Shown in pieces: positions 24,227 through 32,962 of a DNA stretch of 36,534 bases. The DNA comes from Candidatus Eisenbacteria bacterium (GTDB taxonomy: Bacteria; Eisenbacteria; RBG-16-71-46). A program made the position numbers and the translations under genes. The number at the start of each line of letters is the position of its first letter. Position 1 is the stretch's first letter. Location: assembly GCA_013140805.1 (NCBI GenBank), contig JABFRW010000051.1, positions 1-36,534 of the forward strand. The letters run 5' to 3'. A model generated the notes under the pieces. The model had not been told where the DNA came from. It worked only from the letters and a program-made list of their open reading frames with translations, and did not search any database.

Positions 24227-26935
24227 ATGCTGCCCCTCCGTCTTCGACTGGCCGCCGCCGTGTGCATGCTCGCGGTGGCGGTCGTGCCGTGGCTCGCCGT
24301 TGCCGGCACGACCGGCAAGGTGAGCGGGCGCGTCGTTGACCCGGCGGGCAAGCCGTTGCTCGCGGTGAATGTGATCCTGGTCGGTGCGCGTCTCGGTGCC
24401 GTGTCCGACGAGTCCGGCGAGTTCTCGATCCTCAATGTGCCGCCCGGCACGTACGACCTGAAGGCGAGCCTGATCGGCCGCCAGTCGATGACGCTGACCG
24501 GACTCGTCGTGTCGGCGGACCGGACCAGCAAGGCCGACCTGACGCTGCGCGAGCAGGCCGTCGGACTCGAGGAGATCGTGGTGACCGCGAAGCGTCCGGT
24601 GGTCGAATCCGATCTCACCAGCACGCGATTCATCGTGCGCGCCGAGGAGATCGCGAAGCTTCCGGTGCAGGACCTGCAGGAGCTCGTGAACCTTCAGGCG
24701 GGCGTCGTCGACGGCCACGTGCGAGGCGGCCGCACCGGTGAGGTGCAGTATCAGGTGAACGGTGTGAGCGTGAACAACCTGTACGACAACTCGGCGGGCA
24801 TCAAGCTCGACCGCTCGCTGCTCCAGGAAGTGCAGGTGATCAGCGGCACCTTCGACGCCGAGTACGGCCAGGCGCTGAGCGGCGTAGTCAATGCGGTGCT
24901 CAAGTCCGGAAGTGACCGCTTCGAGTGGAACGCGGAGCTCTACGCCGGCGACTACCTGTTCGACGGCGGGCGTGAAACCGCTCCCGGTCACGTGCCGGGC
25001 GACCGCCTGGTCTCGGACAGCTTCCGTCCGATCTCGACGCACAACATGCAGGCGAGCGTGAGCGGCCCCTCCGGGCTTTCGCAGACGACGTTCCTCGTGA
25101 GTGGACGCTGGTTCGTCAACCGCGACTATCTGCGCGGCTCGCGATACTTCCTGCCGACCGACCAGAACGACTTCCAGAACCAAATCCTCCATCCGAACGG
25201 GGACGGTCTCACCCAGTCGCTCGGCTATTCGAAGGAGTGGTCGGGTCTCGCGAAGCTCACGAACAAGCACTGGTCGAGCGTCACCATGAGCTACGAGGCA
25301 TTGTTCAACGCGATCGAGGGTCGACGGGGCGGCCACGAGGGCGGCGGCACCTTTCGCTGGCGATACAATCCGGACGGCATGAAGACGCAGCACACGCTGA
25401 ACCTGGTCCACGGCTTCGACTGGACCCAACGGCTCTCGAAGAACTCCTTCTACAACTTGACCTGGCGCCAGAACCGCGTGGACTACACCGATTGGGCCTA
25501 CGAGGACGTATTCGATCCTCGCTACGATGCGGCGGGCGCACCGCAGAGCGATCCCTCGTTCGAGAACGACGCCTACATCCAGGGTGTCGACCTCGGCCGC
25601 TTCGAGCAGAACACCGACGCGTGGATCGCCAAGGCATCGGCCACCAGCCAGATTCATCGCTACCATCTGGTCAAGGTCGGCGGCGAGATCCAGCGTCCGC
25701 GCGTCCGGTTCGGCGCACCCGGAACGCTCACGTTCGGTACCGTCGACGGGCGTGAGCAGATGATCCGCCACATCGACGAGCCGCCGGACTACCCGGGCGT
25801 CTACACCTACAACCCGGTGCTCGCCTCGGCGTTTGCGCAGGACCAGGTCGAGTGGCGTGACCTCACGGTGCGGGCGGGTTTGCGCTTCGAGTTCTTCGAT
25901 GCGCGCTCGACGATTCCGAGCGACCTCGCGAATCCCGCAAACTCGATCCAGGGCGCCCCGCAGTCGGTGCCGAAGGCGACCACGAACAGGATGTCGTTCT
26001 CGCCGCGCGTCGGCATCTCGTATCCGGTCGGCGCTCGGGCCGCCGTGTTCTTCTCGTACGGGCACTTCTATCAGTTGCCGGGTCTGGGCCAGATCTTCGG
26101 CAACGCTGACTATTCGATCCTCGAGAACCTGCAGGCCGGCGACGTGCGCTTCGGCGTGCTCGGGAATCCGGACATCAAGCCCGAGCGCACCGTCCAGTAC
26201 GAGTTCGGCTACAAGCACGCGATCACGAGCGATCTGGGACTCGACTTCACGGCGTTCTACAAGGACATCCGCGATCTGCTCGGCGTCGAGTTCGTCGACA
26301 CCTACGCCGCGTCGGAATACGCGCGACTGACGAACGTCGACTTCGGCAACGTGCTGGGCCTGACACTCGCGCTCGATCAGCGCGCAGTCGGACCGCTGAG
26401 CGCCACGATGGACTACACGTGGCAAGTCGCCGAGGGGAACGCGAGCGACCCACGGGAGACGGCGACACGCGCCGAGAACGGCGAGGATCCCAGGCCGCGA
26501 CTCGTTCCGCTCAACTGGGATCAGCGCCACACGTTGAACCTCACGTTCACGCTCTCGAATCCGGACCGCTACACCGCGGCCGCGATCGTGCGTGTGGTGA
26601 GCGGGCAGCCCTACACGCCCGAGATCACGACCGGTTTCGGAGGAGGCCTCGAGGCGAACTCGGGGCGCAAGCCGAATGGAATGCTGATCGACGTGCGCGG
26701 AGAGCACTTCCTGTCGACGCGTCGCGGCGTCAGGATGTTCGCGCGCGTGTTCAATCTGTTCGACACGCGAATCTACAACGGCTTCGTGTTCGCCGATACG
26801 GGCTCGCCCGATTACTCGCGCACGCCGGGGGCCAACCGCGCCGCACTCGCCGATCCGTTGCGCTTCTACTCGCCGCGGCGAGTCGAGGTCGGGCTGACCG
26901 CGAGCGGATTCCTGGGTGGGGGGGGAGCGAAATGA
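24227..26935 (+). CDS. TonB-dependent outer-membrane receptor
   Basis: The 902-residue protein has a signal peptide (residues 1-26, ...LAVAVVPWLAVAG). A carboxypeptidase-regulatory-like N-terminal domain follows (about 30-112, KVSGRVVDPAGKPLLAVNV to LNVPPGTYDL), then VGLEEIVVTAKRP. The plug domain (about 118-225) contains VRGGRTGEVQYQVNGVSV and FDAEYGQALSGVVNAVLKSGS, and the 22-strand-type barrel makes up the rest. This is the energised channel for large glycans across the outer membrane, similar in layout to SusC. No SusD gene is next to it; the 1111-residue protein downstream may take that place. It overlaps the next gene by four bases (ATGA). A run of eight G (26918-26925) lies in its last codons, and the C-terminus is LGGGGAK after the usual terminal phenylalanine position. 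Confidence 0.93.
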   Translation: MLPLRLRLAAAVCMLAVAVVPWLAVAGTTGKVSGRVVDPAGKPLLAVNVILVGARLGAVSDESGEFSILNVPPGTYDLKASLIGRQSMTLTGLVVSADRTSKADLTLREQAVGLEEIVVTAKRPVVESDLTSTRFIVRAEEIAKLPVQDLQELVNLQAGVVDGHVRGGRTGEVQYQVNGVSVNNLYDNSAGIKLDRSLLQEVQVISGTFDAEYGQALSGVVNAVLKSGSDRFEWNAELYAGDYLFDGGRETAPGHVPGDRLVSDSFRPISTHNMQASVSGPSGLSQTTFLVSGRWFVNRDYLRGSRYFLPTDQNDFQNQILHPNGDGLTQSLGYSKEWSGLAKLTNKHWSSVTMSYEALFNAIEGRRGGHEGGGTFRWRYNPDGMKTQHTLNLVHGFDWTQRLSKNSFYNLTWRQNRVDYTDWAYEDVFDPRYDAAGAPQSDPSFENDAYIQGVDLGRFEQNTDAWIAKASATSQIHRYHLVKVGGEIQRPRVRFGAPGTLTFGTVDGREQMIRHIDEPPDYPGVYTYNPVLASAFAQDQVEWRDLTVRAGLRFEFFDARSTIPSDLANPANSIQGAPQSVPKATTNRMSFSPRVGISYPVGARAAVFFSYGHFYQLPGLGQIFGNADYSILENLQAGDVRFGVLGNPDIKPERTVQYEFGYKHAITSDLGLDFTAFYKDIRDLLGVEFVDTYAASEYARLTNVDFGNVLGLTLALDQRAVGPLSATMDYTWQVAEGNASDPRETATRAENGEDPRPRLVPLNWDQRHTLNLTFTLSNPDRYTAAAIVRVVSGQPYTPEITTGFGGGLEANSGRKPNGMLIDVRGEHFLSTRRGVRMFARVFNLFDTRIYNGFVFADTGSPDYSRTPGANRAALADPLRFYSPRRVEVGLTASGFLGGGGAK

Positions 26936-29900
26936 CCTGGAGCTTTCCGGGAGCGCGCGACATGCGGGAGGCGCGCCGTGTGCGCCGCTGGATCAGCTCG
27001 TTCGCGCGCGAGTCGATCGCCGCAACCGCAGTGCTGGCGATGCTCGCCAACGTCTCACTGGCACAACTGGCGCCGGTCGTGCCGGCGAGCCAGCGGAGCC
27101 GCGTCGATGCCGAGCGTTCGGGCACGCACGATGCCGCGAACCTGCGCACGGTGTTCTACAACTTCGGCATGGTCGGCGACTACATGGGCGGACCTGTCGA
27201 CCTGAGCGTCTTCCACTCCGTCGAGGTGCCGAAGGGTACCGGGATGAACTACGGGGACGGCATCACGCCGTTCGTGCTCACGCCGGTGCGCCAGCGCGGC
27301 GGCGACATCGCGTACGTGATGGAGACCGGCTTCCGCGAGCGGCAGGGCATCAGCCCGCGACGCAACCGGCAGATGCGCTTCGAACCACGCCCCGGCTACT
27401 TCCAGCCCGACCCGGCCATCAATCGCGGGCGCTCGCCCGCCATGAGTCACGATCCGCGCACCTGGCCGACCACGTGGCCCGACAAGCTGAACGACCCGGA
27501 CGATCCAGGCTGGGCAGGGTCCTGGAACGGCTACTTCGGGAAGCGCGCCGCCGCCGATCAGGAAAGCTTCACGGTGATGGACGACGACTTCTACGACGCG
27601 TTCGACTATCGCTCCGACACGCGCGACAGCACGCGCCTCGGGCTCGGACTGCGCGTCGAGGTGCGCGGCTTCCAGTGGGCGAATCCGCAGGCCGGCAACG
27701 TGATCTTCTGGCATTACGACATCCTGAACGAGAGCACGTCCGACTACGACAGCGTCGTGTTCGGCCTCTACATGGACTCGGGCGTCGGTGGCTCGACCGT
27801 GTCGTGCGACGGCATTCCGGAGTCGGATGACGACAATGCGTTCTTCGATCGATCGCTGGGATTGAACCTCGTCTACACGTGGGACAACCGCAATCGTGGC
27901 GTCGATCTCTCGGGCAACTGCGCTCCGACCGGCTACCTGGGCTACGCGTATCTCGAAACACCGGGCAATGCGCTCGACGGCCTCGACAACGACGGCGACG
28001 GGATTCTCAACGAGCGGCGAGACGGTGGTCCGGGCACCCGGATCGACGGCCGCGACGCGATCTACGCGGCGATCGCCGCACGTGTCGACACGGCCGCTTT
28101 CGAGCGCGCAATCGGGCCCATCCGTCAGCGCCCCGCCTACCTCAAGGGCGTCTGGTGGACCGGCGACGAGGACATGGACTGGGATCCCGAGTTCAGCGAC
28201 GTCGGCGCGGATGGAGTCGAGGAGACTGGCGACACCGGCGAGGGCGACGGCATTCCGAGCGAAGGGGAGCCGAACTTCGATCGCACCGATTTGAACGAGT
28301 CGGACCAGATCGGTCTGACCGGCTTCAAGCAGAACCGCATTCGCTCGCTGCAGGGCTTCCCCGTCGACGGCATCATCTTCTTCGACGACGACCAGCACTG
28401 GCCGCAGCGGCTCTACCAGAAGTTCACTGATCCGAATCCCGCGGCGCGCTTCGACTCGTCGCTGGTGGAGAACTACAACATCGGCTTCCTGTTCGCATCG
28501 GGTCCGTTCGCGCTCAAGGCCGGACAGAACGAGCGCTTCAGCCTGGCACTCGCCTACGGCGCCGATCTCACCGAGCTGCGCACGACCGTTCGCACCGTGC
28601 AGCAGATCTACGACGCGAACTACCAGTTCGCAGTGCCGCCGCCGATGCCCACCGTGAAAGCCGAGGCGGGTGACGGCTACGTGCGGCTCTCCTGGGACGA
28701 CGCCGCCGAGCGCGGCACCGATCCGGTCACGTTCGAGAACGACTTCCAGGGCTACCGGATCTACCGCTCGACCGATCCCGACTTCCTCGACCCGCGCGTG
28801 ATTCGTACGGGGCGCGGCACGAGCACCGTCGGCGTCGGCAAACCGATCACCCAGTTCGACGTGCGCGACACCATCTCGGGCTACTCACCCCAGACCCAGG
28901 ACGGTGTGGCCTACTGGCTCGGCACCAACACCGGCGTCGTGCACACATTCACCGACACGCTCGTGACGAACGGCCAGCAGTACTACTACGCCGTGTGCTC
29001 GTACGACCATGGCGTCAACACCGAGCGCTTCCAGTTCTACCCATCCGAGAGCCCGGTCGCGGTCTCGCGAACGCCGCGCGGGGGTACGATCCTGCCGCCG
29101 AACGTCGTGAGCGTGCGGCCGAATCCACGCGTGCTCGGTTACGAAGAGGCCGAGATCCAGGACCTGCAGCATGCCGCCGGAATCGGTCGCGGCACGGTGA
29201 GCGTGCGCAACGTGAACTCCGGGTTGATCCCGGAGGGGCATCTGTTCGCGCTGACCTTCACGGCGCCCGACTCCGACAGCATCGCGGCGACGCAATACTG
29301 GCTGAGGGACAGCACCGATCACCGGCTGCTGATCGCACGGGGGAGCGACCTGCGCGGGCTCGGGCTCGGTCCGACCGCCGATGGTCTGCTGCCGGTCGTC
29401 GCCACCGACTCGACGGTGCGTCCCAACTATGCACGCAGCGGCTACGCCACCGGCAGCACGACCAACACGCGGGCGCTCCTGACGACGTATGCGAGTTCAG
29501 GCGTCCCGTTCAACTACAACCAGTATCAACCCTACTTTCCGGACAGCATCCGAATCGTGTTCGACGACGTCGTGCGGGACACTTCGATCATCAACACGAT
29601 CAACAGCTTCAACTTCGCTCGCCCCGCCAGGTTTCGCGTGTATGCGCTCACCGCGAATGGCGAACAGCAACTCGACTTCGGATTCCGCGATCAGAACAAC
29701 GACGGAACGCTGAGCGTGCAGGGCGATGCGATCGGCGTGATGTCCTACTCGCCCTCGGCGCCGACCGTACCGATCGCGATGTGGCGCGTGTCCTACGACA
29801 GCACCGGGCAGAGTGCACGCGGGCCGGTGGATGCGCCGTCGCTCGGCGATGTGTACGACATCAAGCTCGTGCTGCCGTTCACGGTGAGAGACACCTTCAC

Positions 29901-30267
29901 GTTCACCACGAAGGCGGAGCGCGTCGACGTGACGCTCGCTTCCGCGCAGGCCGTCGACCAGAAGCCCTACGTGGTGCCGAATCCCTACGTCGGCTCGGCG
30001 AGCTTCGAGCCCGAGCGGTTCGCGGTCTCGGGACGCGGCGAGCGCCGCATGGAGTTCCGCAGCCTGCCGCCCGCGGCGGTGATCCGCATCTACAACGTGC
30101 GTGGCGCGCTGGTCCAGACGCTCCATCATGACGGCACGACTGCGGGATACGTTGCCTGGAACCTGCGCACGCGAGACAACCTGGATCTCGCGCCCGGCCT
30201 CTACATCTTTCACGTCGAAGCGCCCGGCACTTCGGAGTTCATCGGCAAGTTCGCGGTGATCAAGTGA
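26932..30267 (+). CDS. Large exported surface protein with FN3-like and T9SS-type C-terminal domains
   Basis: The 1111-residue protein has a long basic leader and a hydrophobic export signal (residues 15-46, RRWISSFARESIAATAVLAM, then LANVSLAQ). It carries D/N-rich calcium-binding-like loops (LDNDGDGILNERRDGG; then GADGVEETGDTGEGDG) at about 345-445. An FN3-like module (about 572-690) contains YVRLSWDDAAERG and GYRIYRSTDPDF. The C-terminal FlgD-Ig/T9SS-like domain (about 1010-1111) shows VVPNPYVGSASFEP, VIRIYNVRGALVQTL and LAPGLYIFHVEA. I do not recognise the central 250 residues. It is coupled to the TonB receptor upstream (ATGA) and the PorV-like gene downstream (GTGA). The set receptor, giant surface protein and PorV suggests a surface partner or SusD stand-in; that is inference. 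Confidence 0.82.
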   Translation: MTWSFPGARDMREARRVRRWISSFARESIAATAVLAMLANVSLAQLAPVVPASQRSRVDAERSGTHDAANLRTVFYNFGMVGDYMGGPVDLSVFHSVEVPKGTGMNYGDGITPFVLTPVRQRGGDIAYVMETGFRERQGISPRRNRQMRFEPRPGYFQPDPAINRGRSPAMSHDPRTWPTTWPDKLNDPDDPGWAGSWNGYFGKRAAADQESFTVMDDDFYDAFDYRSDTRDSTRLGLGLRVEVRGFQWANPQAGNVIFWHYDILNESTSDYDSVVFGLYMDSGVGGSTVSCDGIPESDDDNAFFDRSLGLNLVYTWDNRNRGVDLSGNCAPTGYLGYAYLETPGNALDGLDNDGDGILNERRDGGPGTRIDGRDAIYAAIAARVDTAAFERAIGPIRQRPAYLKGVWWTGDEDMDWDPEFSDVGADGVEETGDTGEGDGIPSEGEPNFDRTDLNESDQIGLTGFKQNRIRSLQGFPVDGIIFFDDDQHWPQRLYQKFTDPNPAARFDSSLVENYNIGFLFASGPFALKAGQNERFSLALAYGADLTELRTTVRTVQQIYDANYQFAVPPPMPTVKAEAGDGYVRLSWDDAAERGTDPVTFENDFQGYRIYRSTDPDFLDPRVIRTGRGTSTVGVGKPITQFDVRDTISGYSPQTQDGVAYWLGTNTGVVHTFTDTLVTNGQQYYYAVCSYDHGVNTERFQFYPSESPVAVSRTPRGGTILPPNVVSVRPNPRVLGYEEAEIQDLQHAAGIGRGTVSVRNVNSGLIPEGHLFALTFTAPDSDSIAATQYWLRDSTDHRLLIARGSDLRGLGLGPTADGLLPVVATDSTVRPNYARSGYATGSTTNTRALLTTYASSGVPFNYNQYQPYFPDSIRIVFDDVVRDTSIINTINSFNFARPARFRVYALTANGEQQLDFGFRDQNNDGTLSVQGDAIGVMSYSPSAPTVPIAMWRVSYDSTGQSARGPVDAPSLGDVYDIKLVLPFTVRDTFTFTTKAERVDVTLASAQAVDQKPYVVPNPYVGSASFEPERFAVSGRGERRMEFRSLPPAAVIRIYNVRGALVQTLHHDGTTAGYVAWNLRTRDNLDLAPGLYIFHVEAPGTSEFIGKFAVIK

Positions 30268-31283
30268 GGCGCGCGCTCCCGATCCTGTTGGCGGTCTCGG
30301 CGTTCGTGGTCGCTCACACCACACCGGCGCACGCGCAGAGCAAGGTCGGCACGGCAACCGGACAGTTCCTGCTGATCGAGCCGAGCGCCCGGCTTGCCGG
30401 CATGGGGAATGCGGGCTCGACCGCGCACGACGAGATCCTGGCCGCCTACTACAACCCGGCGGCGATCGGCTACTTCAAGACGCGCGGGGCTCAGTTCACT
30501 CACGCGCTGTGGTTCGCCGACATCTCCTACGACCATGCCGCGGTGGCGTTGCCGCTCGGCGGCCTCGGCAGCCTCTACGCGAGCCTGACCTCGCTCAACT
30601 CGGGCGACATCGCGGTGCGCACGGTCGGCCAGCCGCTCGGCACCGGCGAGCTCTACCGGGTCTCGGACGTCTCGTTCTCGGTCGGCTACGGGCGCCTGAT
30701 CACCGACTTGTTCTCGCTCGGCGTGCAGATGCACTACCTGCAGGAGAGCATCTTCAACACCTCGGCACGCACCTTCGCGATGAGCGCGGGCACGCTCTAC
30801 CGGCTCAGCGACCAGGGTCTCGAGATCGGGTCGAGCCTCAACTACTTCGGCACCAGCTCGCGGTTCAGCGGACGCGATCTCGCGATCCTCTACGACGCGG
30901 ACCCCGACGAGTACGGCGACAACGGCAATCTGCCGGCCGACCAGACGACCGGTCGTTTCCCGGTGCCGGTGCTGTTCCGCGTCGGAATCGGGCTGCCGGT
31001 GCGACTGACCCCGGCCCAGAAGCTGCGCCTCGCGATCGACGCGTACCACCCCAGCGACGATACCGAGAGCATCAGTCTCGGCGGCGAATGGGCGTATCGT
31101 GACGTGGTCGCGCTGCGCACCGGCTATCAGAACCTGTTCCAGCAGGACTCGGAACTCGGCCTCACCTTCGGGGCCGGATTCCAATCGCGGGTCGGCGACT
31201 ACAAGGTGCGTGCCGACTACGCGTGGGCGGATCACCGCCGGCTCGACGCGACGCACCGCATCACCGTGGGAGTGAACTATTGA
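30264..31283 (+). CDS. PorV/PorQ-family outer-membrane barrel protein
   Basis: The 339-residue protein starts with GTG inside the stop of the previous gene. A signal peptide (residues 1-25, LLAVSAFVVAHTTPAHAQ) is followed by the PorV-family opening EPSARLAGMGNAGSTA, then DEILAAYYNPAAIGY. Repeated amphipathic strands end in HRITVGVNY with a terminal aromatic, as in outer-membrane barrels. PorV is an outer-membrane shuttle that hands T9SS substrates from the translocon to the surface-attachment complex. Its position between two genes whose products carry T9SS-type C-terminal domains suggests a dedicated copy for this locus. PorV-family proteins are broad, and a FadL-like role cannot be excluded. 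Confidence 0.85.
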   Translation: MRRALPILLAVSAFVVAHTTPAHAQSKVGTATGQFLLIEPSARLAGMGNAGSTAHDEILAAYYNPAAIGYFKTRGAQFTHALWFADISYDHAAVALPLGGLGSLYASLTSLNSGDIAVRTVGQPLGTGELYRVSDVSFSVGYGRLITDLFSLGVQMHYLQESIFNTSARTFAMSAGTLYRLSDQGLEIGSSLNYFGTSSRFSGRDLAILYDADPDEYGDNGNLPADQTTGRFPVPVLFRVGIGLPVRLTPAQKLRLAIDAYHPSDDTESISLGGEWAYRDVVALRTGYQNLFQQDSELGLTFGAGFQSRVGDYKVRADYAWADHRRLDATHRITVGVNY

Positions 31284-32872
31284 ACCGGCTTCGATGGAAT
31301 CTGCTTCTCGCGCTGCCTCTCGCCGGGATCCTGGCACTCGTCTCCGTCACGCCCGCGAGGGCGCTGACGACCGAGGCGCTGCTCGATACGCTTCAACACA
31401 CCGGATTCAACTACTTCTGGTTCGAGGCGAACCCGGCGAACGGACTCGTCAAGGACCGCAGCACCGCGGGATCCGTGTCGAGCATCGCCGCGACCGGGTT
31501 CGGGCTCAGCGCGATCTGCATCGGCATCGATCACGGCTGGGTCACGCGCGAGCAGGGACGTGCGCGCATCCAGACCACGCTCGACACCTTTCGTAATGGC
31601 CCGCAGGGCACCGCTGCGAGCGGGTTCATCGGATATCAGGGCTGGTTCTATCACTGGCTCGACATGAACACCGCGCGTCGCACCTGGGACAGCGAGCTGT
31701 CGACCATCGACACGGCACTGCTGCTCGCCGGCATGATCGACGCGCGCGAGTACTTCGAGTTGCAGGATCCGGGTGATTCGACGGTGCGAGCCACGGTCGA
31801 CACCATCATCGCGCGCATCAATTTCAACTTCATGCGCAACAACGACGTTTTCATCAAGATGGGATGGAAGCCGGGCACCGGATTCGCGACGTTCGGGAAC
31901 TGGATCGGCTACAACGAGGCGATGATCCTGTACATCCTCTCGATCGGAGCGCCCGCGAACCCGATTCCGGCGATCCTGTGGCAGGCGTGGATCAGCGGCT
32001 ACGACTGGCGCACGAACTACGGCTACACCTTCATCGAATTTCCGCCGCTGTTCGGACATCAGTACTCGCATTGCTGGATCGACTTCCGCGACATCCAGGA
32101 CGGCTACACGCGTGGCAAGGGCATCGACTATTTCGAGAACTCGCGCCGCGCGACCCTGGCCCAGCACGCCTACTGTGTCGCGAATCCCGGCGGCTGGGCG
32201 GCCTACAGCGACACGTTGTGGGGCATCACTGCGAGCGACATCCAGGGCGGCTACCTGGCGCGCGGTGCGCCGCCGGCCCAGAACGACAACGGAACGCTCG
32301 CGCCGACCGCGGTCGGTGCCTCGATCGCGTTCGCGCCCGAGATCGTGATCCCGACGCTTCACAACATGTACGACCACTGGCCGCTGCTGTGGTCTCAGTA
32401 TGGCTTCCGCGATGCCTTCAAGCCGGCGACGGGCTGGTACGGGCCCGATGTGCTCGGGATCGATCAGGGCCCGATCGTGATGATGATCGAGAACTATCGC
32501 ACCGGTAAGCCCTGGCAACGCGTGATGAAGAACACGCAGGTTCAGAACGGTCTCGCGCTGGCGGGCTTCCTCGGTGCGGTCGGCGTCGAGCCTCGCTCGC
32601 CGGTCGCCAGCGGCCTCGCGCTCAGCGCCACTTCGCCCAACCCGCTGCGCGGCACCGGCTCGGTGCGCTTCCGGCTTCCGGCGGCGGGCGAGGTGGACCT
32701 CGCGCTCGTCGACGTGGCGGGTCGCATCGTGCGGCGCGTGGACCACGGCTTCCGCCGCGCCGGCGAGCACGTGGTCGCGATCGAGGGGAGCGGACTCGAG
32801 CGCGGAGTGTATTTCCTTCAGCTGCGCTGGAACGGCGAGAGCCGCTCGCAGCGCGTGGCGCTGCTGGACTAG
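31280..32872 (+). CDS. Secreted GH144 endo-beta-1,2-glucanase with T9SS-type C-terminal domain
   Basis: The 530-residue protein has a Sec signal (residues 1-29, LLLALPLAGILALVSVTPARA). The GH144 barrel (about 30-440) has the same blocks as the lipoprotein paralogue at 19254: LQHTGFNYFWFE, SELSTIDTALLLAG, GYNEAMILYILSIGAP, FPPLFGHQYSHCWIDFR, KGIDYFENSRRATLAQ, FAPEIVIPTL and LGIDQGPIVMMIEN. A T9SS/FlgD-Ig-like tail (about 452-530) follows: SATSPNPLRGTGSVRFRLP, VDLALVDVAGR, RGVYFLQLRW. The start is read as TTG at 31280, overlapping the PorV stop (TTGA). The in-frame ATG at 31223 would place 19 extra residues inside the PorV gene before the signal peptide. It is probably surface-exposed and makes the first cut on beta-1,2-glucan. 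Confidence 0.88.
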   Translation: MNRLRWNLLLALPLAGILALVSVTPARALTTEALLDTLQHTGFNYFWFEANPANGLVKDRSTAGSVSSIAATGFGLSAICIGIDHGWVTREQGRARIQTTLDTFRNGPQGTAASGFIGYQGWFYHWLDMNTARRTWDSELSTIDTALLLAGMIDAREYFELQDPGDSTVRATVDTIIARINFNFMRNNDVFIKMGWKPGTGFATFGNWIGYNEAMILYILSIGAPANPIPAILWQAWISGYDWRTNYGYTFIEFPPLFGHQYSHCWIDFRDIQDGYTRGKGIDYFENSRRATLAQHAYCVANPGGWAAYSDTLWGITASDIQGGYLARGAPPAQNDNGTLAPTAVGASIAFAPEIVIPTLHNMYDHWPLLWSQYGFRDAFKPATGWYGPDVLGIDQGPIVMMIENYRTGKPWQRVMKNTQVQNGLALAGFLGAVGVEPRSPVASGLALSATSPNPLRGTGSVRFRLPAAGEVDLALVDVAGRIVRRVDHGFRRAGEHVVAIEGSGLERGVYFLQLRWNGESRSQRVALLD

Positions 32873-32895
32873 TCGTCGGGTAGAGTAGCCGGCCG

Positions 32896-32921
32896 GTCGG
32901 GCGACCCACGGGTCGCCCGAC
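32896..32921 (+). terminator. Terminator-like hairpin at the end of the lacI operon
   Basis: GTCGGGCGACCC (32896-32907) is complementary to GGGTCGCCCGAC (32910-32921). Allowing a 4-nt loop gives an 11-bp stem. It lies 24 bases after the GH144 stop and before the unrelated tsaE gene. No U-tract follows, so termination strength is uncertain. Confidence 0.6.
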
Positions 32922-32962
32922 GCGTGAGCGCGTGACTCCACCCGCCGGATCGAATCCTGATC

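Noticed and set aside
22400-26707. Minus-strand open frame of 1435 codons opposite the CBM9-like and TonB-receptor genes
   Set aside because: It lies antisense to two convincing genes, its product is R/V/H/E-rich with no recognisable domain, and long antisense frames are expected with this GC-biased codon use. The same applies to frames at 424-1821, 3370-5457, 5202-7025, 10451-12418 and 31277-32941.
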